This document shows, one piece after another, positions 16,973 through 25,828 of a stretch of DNA of 64,000 nt. The notes beneath the pieces were generated by a model that searched no databases, was not told the DNA's origin, and saw nothing but the letters and a program-made list of their open reading frames with translations. The first letter of the stretch is position 1; each line of letters starts with the position of its first letter. The DNA is taken from the NCBI RefSeq assembly GCF_018617875.1, contig NZ_JACSKZ010000001.1, positions 310,001 through 374,000 of the forward strand. Direction: 5' to 3'. The position numbers and the translations under genes are program-made. This DNA comes from Exiguobacterium algae. GTDB lineage: Bacteria > Bacillota > Bacilli > Exiguobacteriales > Exiguobacteriaceae.

Positions 16973-17402
16973 GTCGATTCCTCCAATGTTCGACCAATGC
17001 ATGCAATGCCAGAGTGTAGCTCGTGAGACCGAACCCACTGATGACACCTAAGCAGACGCCAGCCAATTTCGACTCATGACGAAATGGCTCACGTGCATGC
17101 ACGTTCGTAATATGTACTTCAACGACCGGGGCGTCGATGGCCGCAATGGCATCTCGGATTGCGATCGAAGTATGCGTATAGGCACCCGCATTCAAAATGA
17201 CCCCTTCGAAGTCGTATGCGTTGTGCAACGCATCAATCAAGTCCCCCTCGTGGTTTGATTGTTCGAAAGTAAGCTCGACATCCTCTGGGGCGGTCAGCAT
17301 CAACTCTGCCGCCAAACCCTTCAGTGACACGTCTCCGTACACTTCCGGTTCGCGTCGACCGAGCAAATTTAAATTCGGACCATTCAACACTAAAATACGC
17401 AA
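16965..17402 (-). CDS. aroQ: Type II 3-dehydroquinate dehydratase
   Basis: Third step of the shikimate pathway. Family motifs: ILVLNGPNLNLLGRREPEVYG at the N-terminus with the catalytic Tyr, EQSNHEGDLIDALH, LNAGAYTHTSIAIRDA, EVHITNVHAREPFRHES, and GVISGFGLTSY. A TTG at 17402 is the best start: GAGGGGG stands 7 bases upstream and the product begins at the conserved LRILVLNGP. 145 residues, right for type II. Shikimate kinase sits separately in the comG operon. Confidence 0.94.
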   Translation of the reverse strand: MRILVLNGPNLNLLGRREPEVYGDVSLKGLAAELMLTAPEDVELTFEQSNHEGDLIDALHNAYDFEGVILNAGAYTHTSIAIRDAIAAIDAPVVEVHITNVHAREPFRHESKLAGVCLGVISGFGLTSYTLALHALVEHWRNRHD

Positions 17403-17543
17403 CCTACTTCCCCCTCTTTCGTCAAGTCTCATCTATTGTAACAAATTTCTTTCAAGAACGTGAATCGAGCCTCCCACACTTTCGTTTTTTTGCATAATCA
17501 CGGTATAATTCAACTATATTAACGTATGAATCGAGGAAAACGA

Positions 17544-18488
17544 ATGAATTCAAAACCAACCATCCCAGTCGGAGGACAAGCGCTCGTCGAAGGCGTGATG
17601 TTCCAGGGTCGGACTGAGAGCGCATCGGCTATCCGTCGAAAAGACGACTCGATCGAGACTTTCGAACAACCCCGCATCCTCGTCCCGTGGGTTCAATCAT
17701 TAAAAAAAGTTCCATTCCTGCGAGGCGTGGTCGCTTTATATGAATCGCTCAAGAACGGGTCGGCACACATGAACTTCGCCAGCGACCGTTATGACGTGGA
17801 CCCAAGCGAAGATGCAGCGCCTGAGGAAGAAGAAAAGAAACAAAGCTTTTTGATGATCGCTATTGTCGCCATCGTCGGGATCGTCTCCTACCTCTTCGGA
17901 AAATTAATCTTTAACGTGACACCGGCACTTCTCGCCTCACTGTTTCAAGATGTGCCATTATTTTCAGGACACGTGATTCAAAACCTCCTCGAAGGGGGTA
18001 TAAAATTAGTACTGCTACTCAGCTACCTCTATCTCATTTCGTTGACGCCTCTCATCAAACGCGTCTTCCAATATCACGGGGCTGAGCACAAAGTCATCAA
18101 CTGTTATGAGTCCGGACAACCGATTACGGTAGAGAATGTGCGAGCAAGCTCGCGGCTCCATTACCGCTGCGGATCGAGCTTCATTTTGTTCACCGTTTTC
18201 GTCGGCATCGGCGTCTACATGATCGTCCCAATCGATCCGTTATGGCTCCGTCTCGTCAGCCGTATCGCGCTCTTGCCAGTTGTCATCGGCATCTCATTTG
18301 AAGTCCTCCAGTTCACAAATCGTTTCCGCGACCATCATCTGCTCTCATTCCTCGGCAAGCCCGGTTTGTCACTCCAGTTGTTGACAACACGTGAGCCGAA
18401 CGATGAACAGATTGAAGTCGCCATCAAAGCTTTCGAAACTTGGGAACAGGCTGAACTAGGAGAAACGGTCGTCCAAAGAGAAGGATAA
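17544..18488 (+). CDS. yqhQ: YqhQ-like membrane protein (DUF1385)
   Basis: Function unknown. 314 residues of the DUF1385 family: the N-terminal VGGQALVEGVMFQG, then hydrophobic segments near 110-130, 155-180, 215-240 and 245-265, and the conserved FQYHGAEHKVINCYE plus HYRCGSSFILF between them. The family has been linked to metal-dependent membrane enzymes because of the His/Cys motifs, but no activity is established. The start at 17544 (MNSKPT) has GAGG 7 bases before it; the ATG at 17526 does not. A TATAAT at 17504-17509 with a poor -35 box may be its promoter. Divergent from aroQ, 14 bases upstream of yqhP. Confidence 0.82.
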   Translation: MNSKPTIPVGGQALVEGVMFQGRTESASAIRRKDDSIETFEQPRILVPWVQSLKKVPFLRGVVALYESLKNGSAHMNFASDRYDVDPSEDAAPEEEEKKQSFLMIAIVAIVGIVSYLFGKLIFNVTPALLASLFQDVPLFSGHVIQNLLEGGIKLVLLLSYLYLISLTPLIKRVFQYHGAEHKVINCYESGQPITVENVRASSRLHYRCGSSFILFTVFVGIGVYMIVPIDPLWLRLVSRIALLPVVIGISFEVLQFTNRFRDHHLLSFLGKPGLSLQLLTTREPNDEQIEVAIKAFETWEQAELGETVVQREG

Positions 18489-18502
18489 GAGGAGGAAGCA
18501 CC

Positions 18503-18907
18503 ATGATTAGACAAAGAATCGGTTCGACCGCTGCGACAATCGTGTTCATCTTAGGCTTCATCGGGGTCGGTCATATGCTTGCGACAGACCCGGGTCGCCT
18601 ATTCAGACAACTGTTGTTCATCGGAATCTTCGGGTTAGTCTTTTATGTGATCTACCGTGTCTTCATGGCTCCAAAAATATCGGCGGAAGATGTCCGCTAT
18701 CGCAAAACAGCACAAGCTTCTAAAAAGCGGATGCAGCGCACGAACGGCGCTCCCATGAAATCGTCTCCGAACAAGGCGAAGAAAGGGAAACCCGGTTCGA
18801 ACGTGACGAAACTCTCCAAGCGCTCACACATCAATCGTGCGAACACCCCTCATTTGACAGTCATTGAAGGGAAAAAAGGGAAAAAGAAAAAGAAAGCAAA
18901 CATGTAA
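18503..18907 (+). CDS. yqhP: YqhP-like small membrane protein (SA1362 family)
   Basis: Function unknown. 134 residues: two adjacent hydrophobic segments at 9-27 and 33-53, then a strongly basic, lysine-rich tail ending in GKKGKKKKKANM. The order yqhQ-yqhP and the two-segment, basic-tail design match the SA1362/YqhP family as I remember it. The tail would face the cytoplasm and could contact nucleic acid or lipid head groups, which is inference. A GC-rich hairpin terminator follows the stop codon at once. Confidence 0.72.
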   Translation: MIRQRIGSTAATIVFILGFIGVGHMLATDPGRLFRQLLFIGIFGLVFYVIYRVFMAPKISAEDVRYRKTAQASKKRMQRTNGAPMKSSPNKAKKGKPGSNVTKLSKRSHINRANTPHLTVIEGKKGKKKKKANM

Positions 18908-18936
18908 AAGGAGCGCCGCGGCGCTCCTTTTTTTAT
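18908..18936. terminator. Terminator between yqhP and hpt
   Basis: The palindrome GGAGCGCCGCGGCGCTCC (18910-18927) is followed by eight T on the plus strand and preceded by AAAA, so it works best for yqhP and possibly for hpt from the other side. Confidence 0.88.
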
Positions 18937-19460
18937 TCCGTCTCCACAAAACCGATATACGGCAAGTTCCGGTATTGTTCCGCATAATCGATTCCGTAAC
19001 CGATCACGAACTCGTCAGGGATCTCAAACCCGACATAATCCGCATCCAGTGTGACGAGGCGGCGGGCCGGTTTATCGAGTAACGTACAGATTTTCAATTC
19101 CTGCGGCTGGTGCAGTTCCATGTGCTTACATAAGAACTTCAACGTCTGTCCTGTATCGATGATGTCCTCGACGATGACTACATACTTCCCTTCCACGTCT
19201 AAATCCAAATCTTTTCGAAGCTGAACGCTTCCGCTTGAGACCGTCTTCTTCCCGTAAGAAGACGTGGCGACTGTGTCTAACTGGACGTTCCCCGTCATAA
19301 AACGCATCAAATCCGACGCGAATACCATCGAGCCTTTCAATACTGCCACTAATACGATGGGCGTCCCGTCAGCATCTTTCTCGATTTCCTGAGCCAACTC
19401 TTTCACTCGCTGCTTGATCTGCTTTTCGTCAAACAGTTTTCCTTTGATTTGAATTTCCAT
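18933..19460 (-). CDS. hpt: Hypoxanthine(-guanine) phosphoribosyltransferase
   Basis: Purine salvage enzyme making IMP or GMP from base and PRPP. The PRPP loop is YVVIVEDIIDTGQTL (about residues 93-107); LKGSMVFASDLMRF and the C-terminal FEIPDEFVIGYGIDY base-binding region are typical. 175 residues. The chromosomal place is unusual: in Bacillus hpt lies beside tilS and ftsH, so this may be a second copy, which this window cannot settle. The start lacks a normally spaced ribosome site: GGGGGGTGA is 25 bases away, with a perfect hairpin between. Confidence 0.9.
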   Translation of the reverse strand: MEIQIKGKLFDEKQIKQRVKELAQEIEKDADGTPIVLVAVLKGSMVFASDLMRFMTGNVQLDTVATSSYGKKTVSSGSVQLRKDLDLDVEGKYVVIVEDIIDTGQTLKFLCKHMELHQPQELKICTLLDKPARRLVTLDADYVGFEIPDEFVIGYGIDYAEQYRNLPYIGFVETE

Positions 19461-19490
19461 GTATCCGGCGAATGTTCGCCGTCACCCCCC
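19461..19490 (-). promoter_or_regulatory. hpt leader: distant ribosome site with intervening hairpin
   Basis: On the minus strand GGGGGGTGAC is followed by the perfect hairpin GGCGAACATTCGCC and then GGATAC before the ATG. Folding the 14-base hairpin would bring the purine run to about 7 bases from the start. This is a structural reading, not a known element. Confidence 0.4.
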
Positions 19491-19590
19491 ATTTGTTCAT
19501 TCCACGATTCATGATATCACAAATGACACTTAAAAATATATATTATGTAGATGATTCATGCATTTCGTTCGGTTTTTACGAAAAGAAAGC

Positions 19591-19627
19591 ACAAAAAAAT
19601 CGTCAACCGGTTATCCGGTCAACGATT
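19591..19627 (-). terminator. Terminator after mntR
   Basis: AATCGTTGACCGG pairs along its whole length with CCGGTTGACGATT (G-U allowed) around ATAA, followed by TTTTT on the minus strand. Confidence 0.88.
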
Positions 19628-19635
19628 TGATGTCT

Positions 19636-20064
19636 TCAGTCCTCATGTAATCGCTCTTGTTCACGAAATTGTCGAAACTGCTCCATGAGTTCCGGCTTAT
19701 CTTCAAAAAATTCCACGAATTGAGTCATGCAGTCCAACGTGTTCGAACTGAGGTGATGTTCAATCCCTTCCACGTCTTCATACACGTCCGCCTCATCGAC
19801 TCCGATCAAACGTAAAAATGACTCGAGCATCGCATGACGCTCCACGAGCCGTTTCCCAACCTTTTGACCTTTTTTCGTCAGCATGAGTCCACGATATTTT
19901 TCATATATTAAGTATTCTTCCCGGTCCAATTTTTGAACCATTTTCGTGACGGAGGAAGGATGCACCCCTAAATGTTCGGCGATATCAGAGACGCGCGCAT
20001 ATCCTTTCTCTGACATCAATAAATAAATACGTTCTAAATAATCTTCCATACTCGGTGTCGGCAT
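19636..20064 (-). CDS. mntR: Manganese-responsive repressor MntR
   Basis: DtxR-family regulator that represses Mn uptake genes when Mn(II) is bound. The N-terminal winged helix ([13 protein letters not shown], then [19 protein letters not shown]) is very close to B. subtilis MntR. Metal ligands are visible as Asp and Glu in MEDYLERI, a His in VERHAM, and EGIEHHL. The ATG at 20064 (MPTPSMEDY) follows GGGGAGG by 8 bases; a GTG two codons upstream is too close. 142 residues. It stands alone, next to the rhodanese gene as in Bacillus. Mn superoxide dismutase is also in this window. Confidence 0.95.
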   Translation of the reverse strand: MPTPSMEDYLERIYLLMSEKGYARVSDIAEHLGVHPSSVTKMVQKLDREEYLIYEKYRGLMLTKKGQKVGKRLVERHAMLESFLRLIGVDEADVYEDVEGIEHHLSSNTLDCMTQFVEFFEDKPELMEQFRQFREQERLHED

Positions 20065-20160
20065 GGGCACGACCTCCCCTTATGTTCCGGTTTCCACATT
20101 CTATTTTATCCTAATGTGAAGGAAATCGAAAGCGGAAGGAACGATTCCGTGAGTCAATCA

Positions 20161-20189
20161 TTGTCTCATGACCTTAAATTCATTATAAT
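20161..20189 (+). promoter_or_regulatory. Promoter of yqhL
   Basis: TTGTCT and a perfect TATAAT are exactly 17 bases apart, about 39 bases upstream of the yqhL start. Confidence 0.75.
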
Positions 20190-20227
20190 GAGAAATGGTA
20201 ACTTTGATTGAGAAAGGAAGAACAACC

Positions 20228-20608
20228 ATGGGACTCGAAACAATCCTCGTCATTCTCCTTTGGGCCGCTCTAATCGCATATGTCGTTTGGCGCTTCATGC
20301 CGGCTCGCGGGTTGAAAAAGATGAAACAAGAAGAATTCCGCGCCTCACTCCGTAAAGGACAGTTGATTGATGTGCGGGAGCCGAACGAATATAAGGGCGG
20401 TCACATCGTTGGTGCACGGAACATCCCGGTCGGTCAGATGAAGATGCGCATGAAGGAACTCCGTAAAGATCAACCGATCCTCATCTACTGCCAAGGAAGC
20501 TCACGCTCAAACCAAGCAGCGAAACTGCTCATGAAGAATGGATATAAGGATATCTATATGCTTGATGGCGGGTTTAAGAACTGGAAAGGCAAGATTAAAA
20601 AGGCCTAA
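20228..20608 (+). CDS. yqhL: Membrane-anchored rhodanese-like protein (YqhL)
   Basis: Single rhodanese domain, expected to move sulfane sulfur. An N-terminal hydrophobic anchor (residues 2-20, LETILVILLWAALIAYVVW) is followed by the domain with the CH2A-type DVREPNEYKGGHIVGARNIPV and the active-site loop IYCQGSSRSNQAA containing the catalytic Cys. The start at 20228 has GAAAGGAAGAACAACC upstream. 126 residues. Monocistronic, with promoter and terminator of its own; adjacency to gcvPB and mntR is conserved in Bacillus. Its sulfur acceptor is unknown. Confidence 0.88.
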   Translation: MGLETILVILLWAALIAYVVWRFMPARGLKKMKQEEFRASLRKGQLIDVREPNEYKGGHIVGARNIPVGQMKMRMKELRKDQPILIYCQGSSRSNQAAKLLMKNGYKDIYMLDGGFKNWKGKIKKA

Positions 20609-20611
20609 CGC

Positions 20612-20649
20612 AAAACTGGCGTCCCATGATTTGGGACGCCAGTTTTTTT
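20612..20649. terminator. Bidirectional terminator between yqhL and gcvPB
   Basis: AAAACTGGCGTCCC pairs with GGGACGCCAGTTTT over 14 bp with a 6-base loop; runs of T and A on the two sides serve both convergent genes. Confidence 0.93.
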
Positions 20650-22126
20650 ATGAGTTAACCGAAGACGGTTCAGGTCGTTCATACTTCAACACAGGCTTAC
20701 GCGCGGCAAGTGTTTCATCCATTCGTTTAACGACCGTTGTATGCGGTGCCGTCTGAACGATTTCAGGATTCTCCTCTGCCTCTTTAGCGATTTGCAACAT
20801 GGCGTCACAGAACGCGTCCAATGTCTCTTTCGACTCGGTTTCCGTCGGTTCGACCATGATACATTCTTCCACGTTAAGAGGGAAATAGATTGTCGGCGGA
20901 TGGTAGCCGAAATCGAGCAAACGTTTCGCGATGTCGAGTGTCCGGACACCGAGTGCTTTTTGACGTTTTCCGGATAAGACGAATTCATGCTTACAATACG
21001 TGTCATACGGCACGTCGAATGCATCTTTCAAGCGTGCGAACATGTAGTTGGCGTTGAGCACCGCTTCGCGTGAGACGCGCGTCAACCCTTCAGCCCCCAT
21101 CGTCTTGATGTAGCTGTATGCACGGACATTGATTCCGAAGTTACCGTAGAACGGTTTGATTCGGCCAATCGAGTGCGGACGGTCATAGTCGAGCGTAAAG
21201 CCTTCTTCTGTTCTCGTCGCAATCGGCGTCGGTAGGAACGGCATCAAATCACGTTTGACCCCGACCGGACCAGAACCCGGACCGCCACCACCGTGTGGAC
21301 CCGTGAACGTTTTGTGCAAGTTCAAGTGGACGACATCAAAGCCCATGTCCCCCGGACGCGCGATCCCGAGAATGGCATTCGAGTTAGCTCCGTCATAGTA
21401 GAGCTTCCCGCCCGCCTCGTGAACCACTTGTGCGATTTCAAGGATATCTGCCTCGAAAAGACCGAGCGTGTTCGGGTTCGTCAACATAAGGGCTGCCGTA
21501 TCGTCTCCGACTTTTGATTTCAAATCATCGAGATCGACGAGTCCCCGCTCGTCCGACTTGACCGTGACCGTCTCAAATCCGGCAACGACTGCCGAAGCCG
21601 GGTTCGTACCATGAGCCGAATCCGGTACGAGTACTTTCGTCCGCGACTGGTCGCCGTTCCGTTCGTGGAAGGCTTTGATGAGCATGAGTCCCGTCCACTC
21701 CCCGTGGGCACCAGCAGCTGGTTGCAGCGTCACTTCATCCATACCAGTGATTTCAGCGAGCTGTTCCTGGAGGTCGACCATCAGTTCCAACGCCCCCTGG
21801 ACAGTTTCAACCGGCTGAAGCGGATGAATATGGGCAAAGCCAGGAAGGCGCGCCATATCCTCGTTCACTTTTGGATTGTACTTCATCGTACACGATCCGA
21901 GCGGATAAAACCCTGAGTCGACCCCGTGGTTTCGTGTCGAGAGCGCCGTATAATGACGGACGACGTCCAATTCAGACACTTCCGGTAATTCGGCCGCTTC
22001 TTTCCGGATCATCGACTGTGGCAATAATTTCTCGAGATCCACTTCTGGCACGGTTGGCGTCGGCAAGTTATATCCTGTTCGTCCTTCACGTGATACTTCA
22101 AAAATAAGCGTCTGTTCGTGTTGCAT
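20648..22126 (-). CDS. gcvPB: Glycine dehydrogenase (decarboxylating) subunit 2
   Basis: Second half of the split P-protein; decarboxylates glycine and passes the aminomethyl group to GcvH. The PLP-binding Lys is in [20 protein letters not shown], and the substrate region is [25 protein letters not shown] near residue 75 is typical. 492 residues. Its ATG overlaps the gcvPA stop by one base (TAATG), which couples the two halves at 1:1. Confidence 0.96.
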   Translation of the reverse strand: MQHEQTLIFEVSREGRTGYNLPTPTVPEVDLEKLLPQSMIRKEAAELPEVSELDVVRHYTALSTRNHGVDSGFYPLGSCTMKYNPKVNEDMARLPGFAHIHPLQPVETVQGALELMVDLQEQLAEITGMDEVTLQPAAGAHGEWTGLMLIKAFHERNGDQSRTKVLVPDSAHGTNPASAVVAGFETVTVKSDERGLVDLDDLKSKVGDDTAALMLTNPNTLGLFEADILEIAQVVHEAGGKLYYDGANSNAILGIARPGDMGFDVVHLNLHKTFTGPHGGGGPGSGPVGVKRDLMPFLPTPIATRTEEGFTLDYDRPHSIGRIKPFYGNFGINVRAYSYIKTMGAEGLTRVSREAVLNANYMFARLKDAFDVPYDTYCKHEFVLSGKRQKALGVRTLDIAKRLLDFGYHPPTIYFPLNVEECIMVEPTETESKETLDAFCDAMLQIAKEAEENPEIVQTAPHTTVVKRMDETLAARKPVLKYERPEPSSVNS

Positions 22127-23472
22127 TATTTCATCCCCCCAACCACATCAACAAACCGGTCAATCTCTTCTTTCGTCCGTAACTCTGTCGCACAGATGAG
22201 CATCTGTGTCTGACGATCCGCTTCGTATGTGCCAAGCGGAAGGCCCCCGATCATCCCGTGCTTCAACAAATCGCGTGAGACTTGATCGGCATCGATCTGT
22301 AAATCAACGACGAATTCGTTAAACATCGGTCCTTCATCGACAATCGAGAAGCCCGCTGATTTCATTGCCTCTTTCATATAATGCGCCGTTTGAATGTTTC
22401 GAATGGCCATGTCACGGATTCCATGCTTCCCTAAAGCTGACATCGTGATCGATGCCGCCAACGCGTTGAGCGCCTGGTTCGAACAGATGTTGGACGTCGC
22501 TTTATCACGGCGAATATGCTGTTCCCGTGCTTGGAGCGTCAAGACAAAACCGCGTTTCCCTTCTTCATCGACCGTTTGTCCGACGAGACGGCCCGGGATT
22601 TTACGCATCAATGATTTTTTCACGGCGAAATAACCGCAAGATGGACCCCCAAAGCTTTGAGGGATACCGAACGGTTGGGCATCGCCGACCGTAATATCCG
22701 CACCAAGTGCACCTGGTGACTCTAAGACACCGAGGGCAAGCGGGTTACTCGAGACGACGAAGAGCGCGCCGACGTCATGCGCCTTTTCAGCCAAAGTCGC
22801 CAAGTCCTCGACTCGACCAAAGAAGTTCGGATACTGTACGACGAGACACGATGCGTCCGTCAAATCCAAGTCAGCCACATCCGTCAAGCCGTCTGTCACG
22901 TCTGTATATTCGACCGAGAGTCCCGGTCCGTCCGCGTACGTACGGATGACATCTTTCGCTTCAGGGTGTACAGCGCCCGAGACGATGACCCGTTTCTTCT
23001 TCGTATGCGCACTCGCCAAATACGTCGCTTCCGCAAGGGCCGTGATGCCGTCATACATGGAAGAGTTAGCGACATCCATTCCAGTCAGTTCACAAATCAT
23101 CGTTTGGAATTCAAACATCGCCTGCAACTCACCTTGTGAAATCTCAGGCTGATATGGCGTATAGGCCGTATAAAATTCAGAGCGCAAGAGCATATGGTTC
23201 ATCACGCTCGGAGACAAATGGTCATACATCCCCGCTCCAAGGAAACTCGGATACGACTTCGTATGAATGTTCTTCTCCGCAAGTTTCGTCATATGACGCA
23301 CGAGGTCCACTTCAGGAAGCGGCGCCCCGATTGCCGCGAGTGACGCCTTCTCACGCAACGATTCCGGAATATCTTCTAACAACCCTTCAATCGACTCCAC
23401 CCCGATGGTCTGCAACATGTCTTTTTCATCTTGTTCGGTCATCGGTAAATAGCGAAATTCCATTCTATTCAT
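22126..23472 (-). CDS. gcvPA: Glycine dehydrogenase (decarboxylating) subunit 1
   Basis: First half of the split P-protein, forming a heterotetramer with GcvPB. Recognised by [38 protein letters not shown]-type sequence (about residues 80-115) and [18 protein letters not shown] lies 7 bases before the ATG at 23472, so this start is preferred to the ATG three codons later. 448 residues. It follows gcvT by 16 bases. Confidence 0.95.
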   Translation of the reverse strand: MNRMEFRYLPMTEQDEKDMLQTIGVESIEGLLEDIPESLREKASLAAIGAPLPEVDLVRHMTKLAEKNIHTKSYPSFLGAGMYDHLSPSVMNHMLLRSEFYTAYTPYQPEISQGELQAMFEFQTMICELTGMDVANSSMYDGITALAEATYLASAHTKKKRVIVSGAVHPEAKDVIRTYADGPGLSVEYTDVTDGLTDVADLDLTDASCLVVQYPNFFGRVEDLATLAEKAHDVGALFVVSSNPLALGVLESPGALGADITVGDAQPFGIPQSFGGPSCGYFAVKKSLMRKIPGRLVGQTVDEEGKRGFVLTLQAREQHIRRDKATSNICSNQALNALAASITMSALGKHGIRDMAIRNIQTAHYMKEAMKSAGFSIVDEGPMFNEFVVDLQIDADQVSRDLLKHGMIGGLPLGTYEADRQTQMLICATELRTKEEIDRFVDVVGGMK

Positions 23473-23488
23473 TCTGAATCCCCCTGTT

Positions 23489-24565
23489 TCATTTCTTCCG
23501 TTTATAAAAAGGTGTCGGTACGCGTACAGCTTCTATTTTTTTACCACGGACATCAATCGTAAATTGATCACGCTCCACATGACGTGCATCCACACGCGCC
23601 CATGCGATGGATTCATTCACGGTCGGTGGCATCGTTCCGGTCGTGACGACACCGACGACTTCACCGTCCACCTCGACGGTAGCACCTTGACGAGCGATAC
23701 CGCGGCCCAAAAGCTTCAACCCGATCATTCGATTCGGAATGTTCTCTTTTTGTTTAACGAGCGCCTCTTTTCCAACAAAGTCGGTATCCAGTTTGACCGC
23801 AAAGTTCAAATTCGCCTCGAACGGCGTGACGGTCTCATCGAGCTCATGTCCGTAAAGTGGCAAACATGCCTCAAAACGGAGTGTATCGCGGGAACCCAAA
23901 CCACAAGGTGTGACCCCTTCAGACTCCAACGCCTCCCAGATCCGATGAATCGCATCGGCGTGTGCATATAGCTCAAATCCGTCTTCACCTGTATATCCGC
24001 TGCGAGACACGATGGTTGTCACGCCGGCCACTTCTCCGGTCATAAAACGGAAAAATTTGATCTCTTCGAGCGGTAAATCCGTCAATTTGCTGAGTACTTT
24101 CTCCGCGTTCGGTCCTTGAATGGCAATTTGACCATATTGGTCCGATTCGTTCGTGACCGTCACATCTCCCGTCACGAAGCGGCGAACATGCGCCTCGTCC
24201 TTCTCAATGTTCGAAGCATTGATGACGAGCCAAAATGAATCCTCGTCCAGTCGATAAACGAGCAAATCATCGACCACGCCTCCGTCCGGAAGACAAAATA
24301 GATTATATTGTGCCTGTCCGATTTGTAATTTAGACACGTCATTCGTCACCAGATGCTGCACTTGCTCCAATGCATCGGGACCTTCAATGCGAATCTCCCC
24401 CATATGCGATACGTCAAACATCCCCACATCTTCACGCACCGACCGATGTTCTTCTTTAATCGAAGAAAACAGGATAGGCATTTCAAACCCTGCAAAATCC
24501 ACCATTTTTGCTTTCGGTTGAATCAATTCGAACAAAGGCGTACGTTTAAGCGTAACTTTCTCCAT
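23489..24565 (-). CDS. gcvT: Aminomethyltransferase (glycine cleavage T protein)
   Basis: Transfers the methylene unit from aminomethyl-GcvH to tetrahydrofolate and releases ammonia. The folate-binding pattern includes VDFAGFEMPILF at the N-terminus, MGEIRIEGPDA, and SRSGYTGEDGFELY. The ATG at 24565 (MEKVTLKRTP) has GGGGG 5-6 bases upstream; the longer upstream frame is not supported. 358 residues. First gene of gcvT-gcvPA-gcvPB. I looked for a glycine riboswitch in the 148 bases upstream and saw none. Confidence 0.95.
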   Translation of the reverse strand: MEKVTLKRTPLFELIQPKAKMVDFAGFEMPILFSSIKEEHRSVREDVGMFDVSHMGEIRIEGPDALEQVQHLVTNDVSKLQIGQAQYNLFCLPDGGVVDDLLVYRLDEDSFWLVINASNIEKDEAHVRRFVTGDVTVTNESDQYGQIAIQGPNAEKVLSKLTDLPLEEIKFFRFMTGEVAGVTTIVSRSGYTGEDGFELYAHADAIHRIWEALESEGVTPCGLGSRDTLRFEACLPLYGHELDETVTPFEANLNFAVKLDTDFVGKEALVKQKENIPNRMIGLKLLGRGIARQGATVEVDGEVVGVVTTGTMPPTVNESIAWARVDARHVERDQFTIDVRGKKIEAVRVPTPFYKRKK

Positions 24566-24660
24566 AATATCCCCCAATCCCGAACATAAAAAGTTTTTGT
24601 TTTTGAAATCTTTCGTTTTCCATTCCACTTTATCAATTTTCGACGGTTCTGCCTAGATAA

Positions 24661-24706
24661 AAAAACGAAAAAGAAAAAGGATGAAAAACGAAAACGTTTT
24701 CATCCT
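24661..24706 (-). terminator. Terminator of the comG-aroK operon
   Basis: AGGATGAAAACG pairs with CGTTTTTCATCCT, followed on the minus strand by TTTTCTTTTTCG. It lies after the small membrane protein gene and before gcvT. Confidence 0.8.
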
Positions 24707-24713
24707 CATTATT

Positions 24714-25052
24714 TCATATTTTGGTCTCAGTGGAAACGTCAGAGCGTTCGATTCCAGCAGTCCGTTTGATTTCTTTCGTCAGTTCGACGGCAGAGTCTTT
24801 CAGCTCGATCGATTCATCTTTCACCTTAACACCGTATGTCTTGATTTGCGTGACAGAACGATTGACCGCATCCACATGTTGTTTGATCTCATCGACTTGC
24901 GTTTGGACGACGTCCGCTCGTATTTTAAAGCGTTCGCTCGCCTGGTTCAGCCGTGAAAAGTCAGGCTTCATTTTATTTTTAAACAACAAATAGCCGTATA
25001 CACCGACCCCGATGATAGCCAATACGACGATGGCAATGTTAATCCAAACCAT
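24714..25052 (-). CDS. Small membrane protein with coiled coil, function unknown
   Basis: 112 residues. One N-terminal membrane segment (3-23, WINIAIVVLAIIGVGVYGYLL) is followed by a charged helical stretch of about 70 residues with heptad-like hydrophobic spacing (VQTQVDEIKQHVDAVNRSVTQIK), so a membrane-anchored coiled coil is likely. The design resembles DUF948-type proteins, but I cannot assign it. GGAGG stands 6 bases before the start, inside the end of aroK, which it overlaps by 14 bases. It is thus translated with aroK as the last gene of the comG transcript. Confidence 0.7.
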   Translation of the reverse strand: MVWINIAIVVLAIIGVGVYGYLLFKNKMKPDFSRLNQASERFKIRADVVQTQVDEIKQHVDAVNRSVTQIKTYGVKVKDESIELKDSAVELTKEIKRTAGIERSDVSTETKI

Positions 25053-25533
25053 GCTCTTCCTCCTTCAACTGGATAATGTACTGAGCGACCTCCCGTGGCG
25101 GCCGGCTGGCGTCGACACGCACATCCGCTTGCTCATAGAGCGACAGGCGACGCCGATATAGTGACTCGACGGCCGCTTTTCCTTGTCGTACGAGAGGGCG
25201 TTCGCTATCTTTGATTCGCTCCCAACAATCTTCGAATGGCAAAGAGAGGTGCACAACTGTTCCGTGACGTTGCATCCACTCCATATTCACGCTCCGTTCA
25301 ACGACCCCGCCGCCAGTTAGGATAAAGTCACCATCCGTTTCTTTTAACGCTTTTGACTCGTGGTCTCGAAAAGCTTCTTCTCCGGACTGTTTAAAATATG
25401 TAGCGATGTCCATCTTGATTCGAGACTCAATGATTTCGTCAAGGTCATCCACTTTTCCATTTTGCTTTAGAAAAGGGGCTAAACTTGATTTACCTGTACC
25501 CATAAAACCGATGATGTAAAACGGCTTACTCAT
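25039..25533 (-). CDS. aroK: Shikimate kinase
   Basis: Phosphorylates shikimate with ATP in the aromatic pathway. Walker A GFMGTGKSS at residues 9-17, the shikimate-binding DDLDEII with the expected acidic residues, an Arg in EAFRDHE, and the GGG of LTGGGVV are all present. 164 residues. Its ATG overlaps the end of the comGG frame by 8 bases and the next gene by 14, so it belongs to the comG transcript. The linker to competence is positional only; in Bacillus an aroK homologue also lies close to comG. Confidence 0.9.
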   Translation of the reverse strand: MSKPFYIIGFMGTGKSSLAPFLKQNGKVDDLDEIIESRIKMDIATYFKQSGEEAFRDHESKALKETDGDFILTGGGVVERSVNMEWMQRHGTVVHLSLPFEDCWERIKDSERPLVRQGKAAVESLYRRRLSLYEQADVRVDASRPPREVAQYIIQLKEEEHGLD

Positions 25534-25828
25534 CGAATACGATCACCTCACTATGTCGTTCTCCAGTCACTAACACCGTCTCTACTTCCGTTCGGTTCGA
25601 TGATAGCGGGCGACAATAAATCGTTCCGGTCGGCTTTTTCAAAGTGAGTCCTACAGCCCCACACGTTCGTTTCGCCACCAACAAGTGGGCTTCGAACCGA
25701 ATCGCCAACACTTCTTGGGACAAACGTCTCGTCGTCCGTTCAAGGTCAGTATACCAAAACAACACTGCTCCTAGCATCCATGTCATCACAACGAGGGTAG
25801 CGATGACGAAGAATCCTTTCTCATGCAC
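25526..25828 (-). CDS. comGG: ComGG-like pseudopilus protein
   Basis: Minor component of the DNA-uptake pseudopilus. 100 residues. The N-terminus KGFFVIATLVVMTWMLGAVLFW is a pilin-like hydrophobic helix, without the full prepilin peptidase motif, which fits ComGG. A GTG at 25828 is the start; AAAGG lies 7 bases upstream. It overlaps comGF by 43 bases and aroK by 8. The identity rests on position and helix, since ComGG sequences are poorly conserved. Confidence 0.7.
   Translation of the reverse strand: MHEKGFFVIATLVVMTWMLGAVLFWYTDLERTTRRLSQEVLAIRFEAHLLVAKRTCGAVGLTLKKPTGTIYCRPLSSNRTEVETVLVTGERHSEVIVFDE

Noticed and set aside
24566-24713. Glycine riboswitch expected upstream of gcvT
   Set aside because: The region is A/T-rich and lacks the paired conserved cores of the glycine aptamer.
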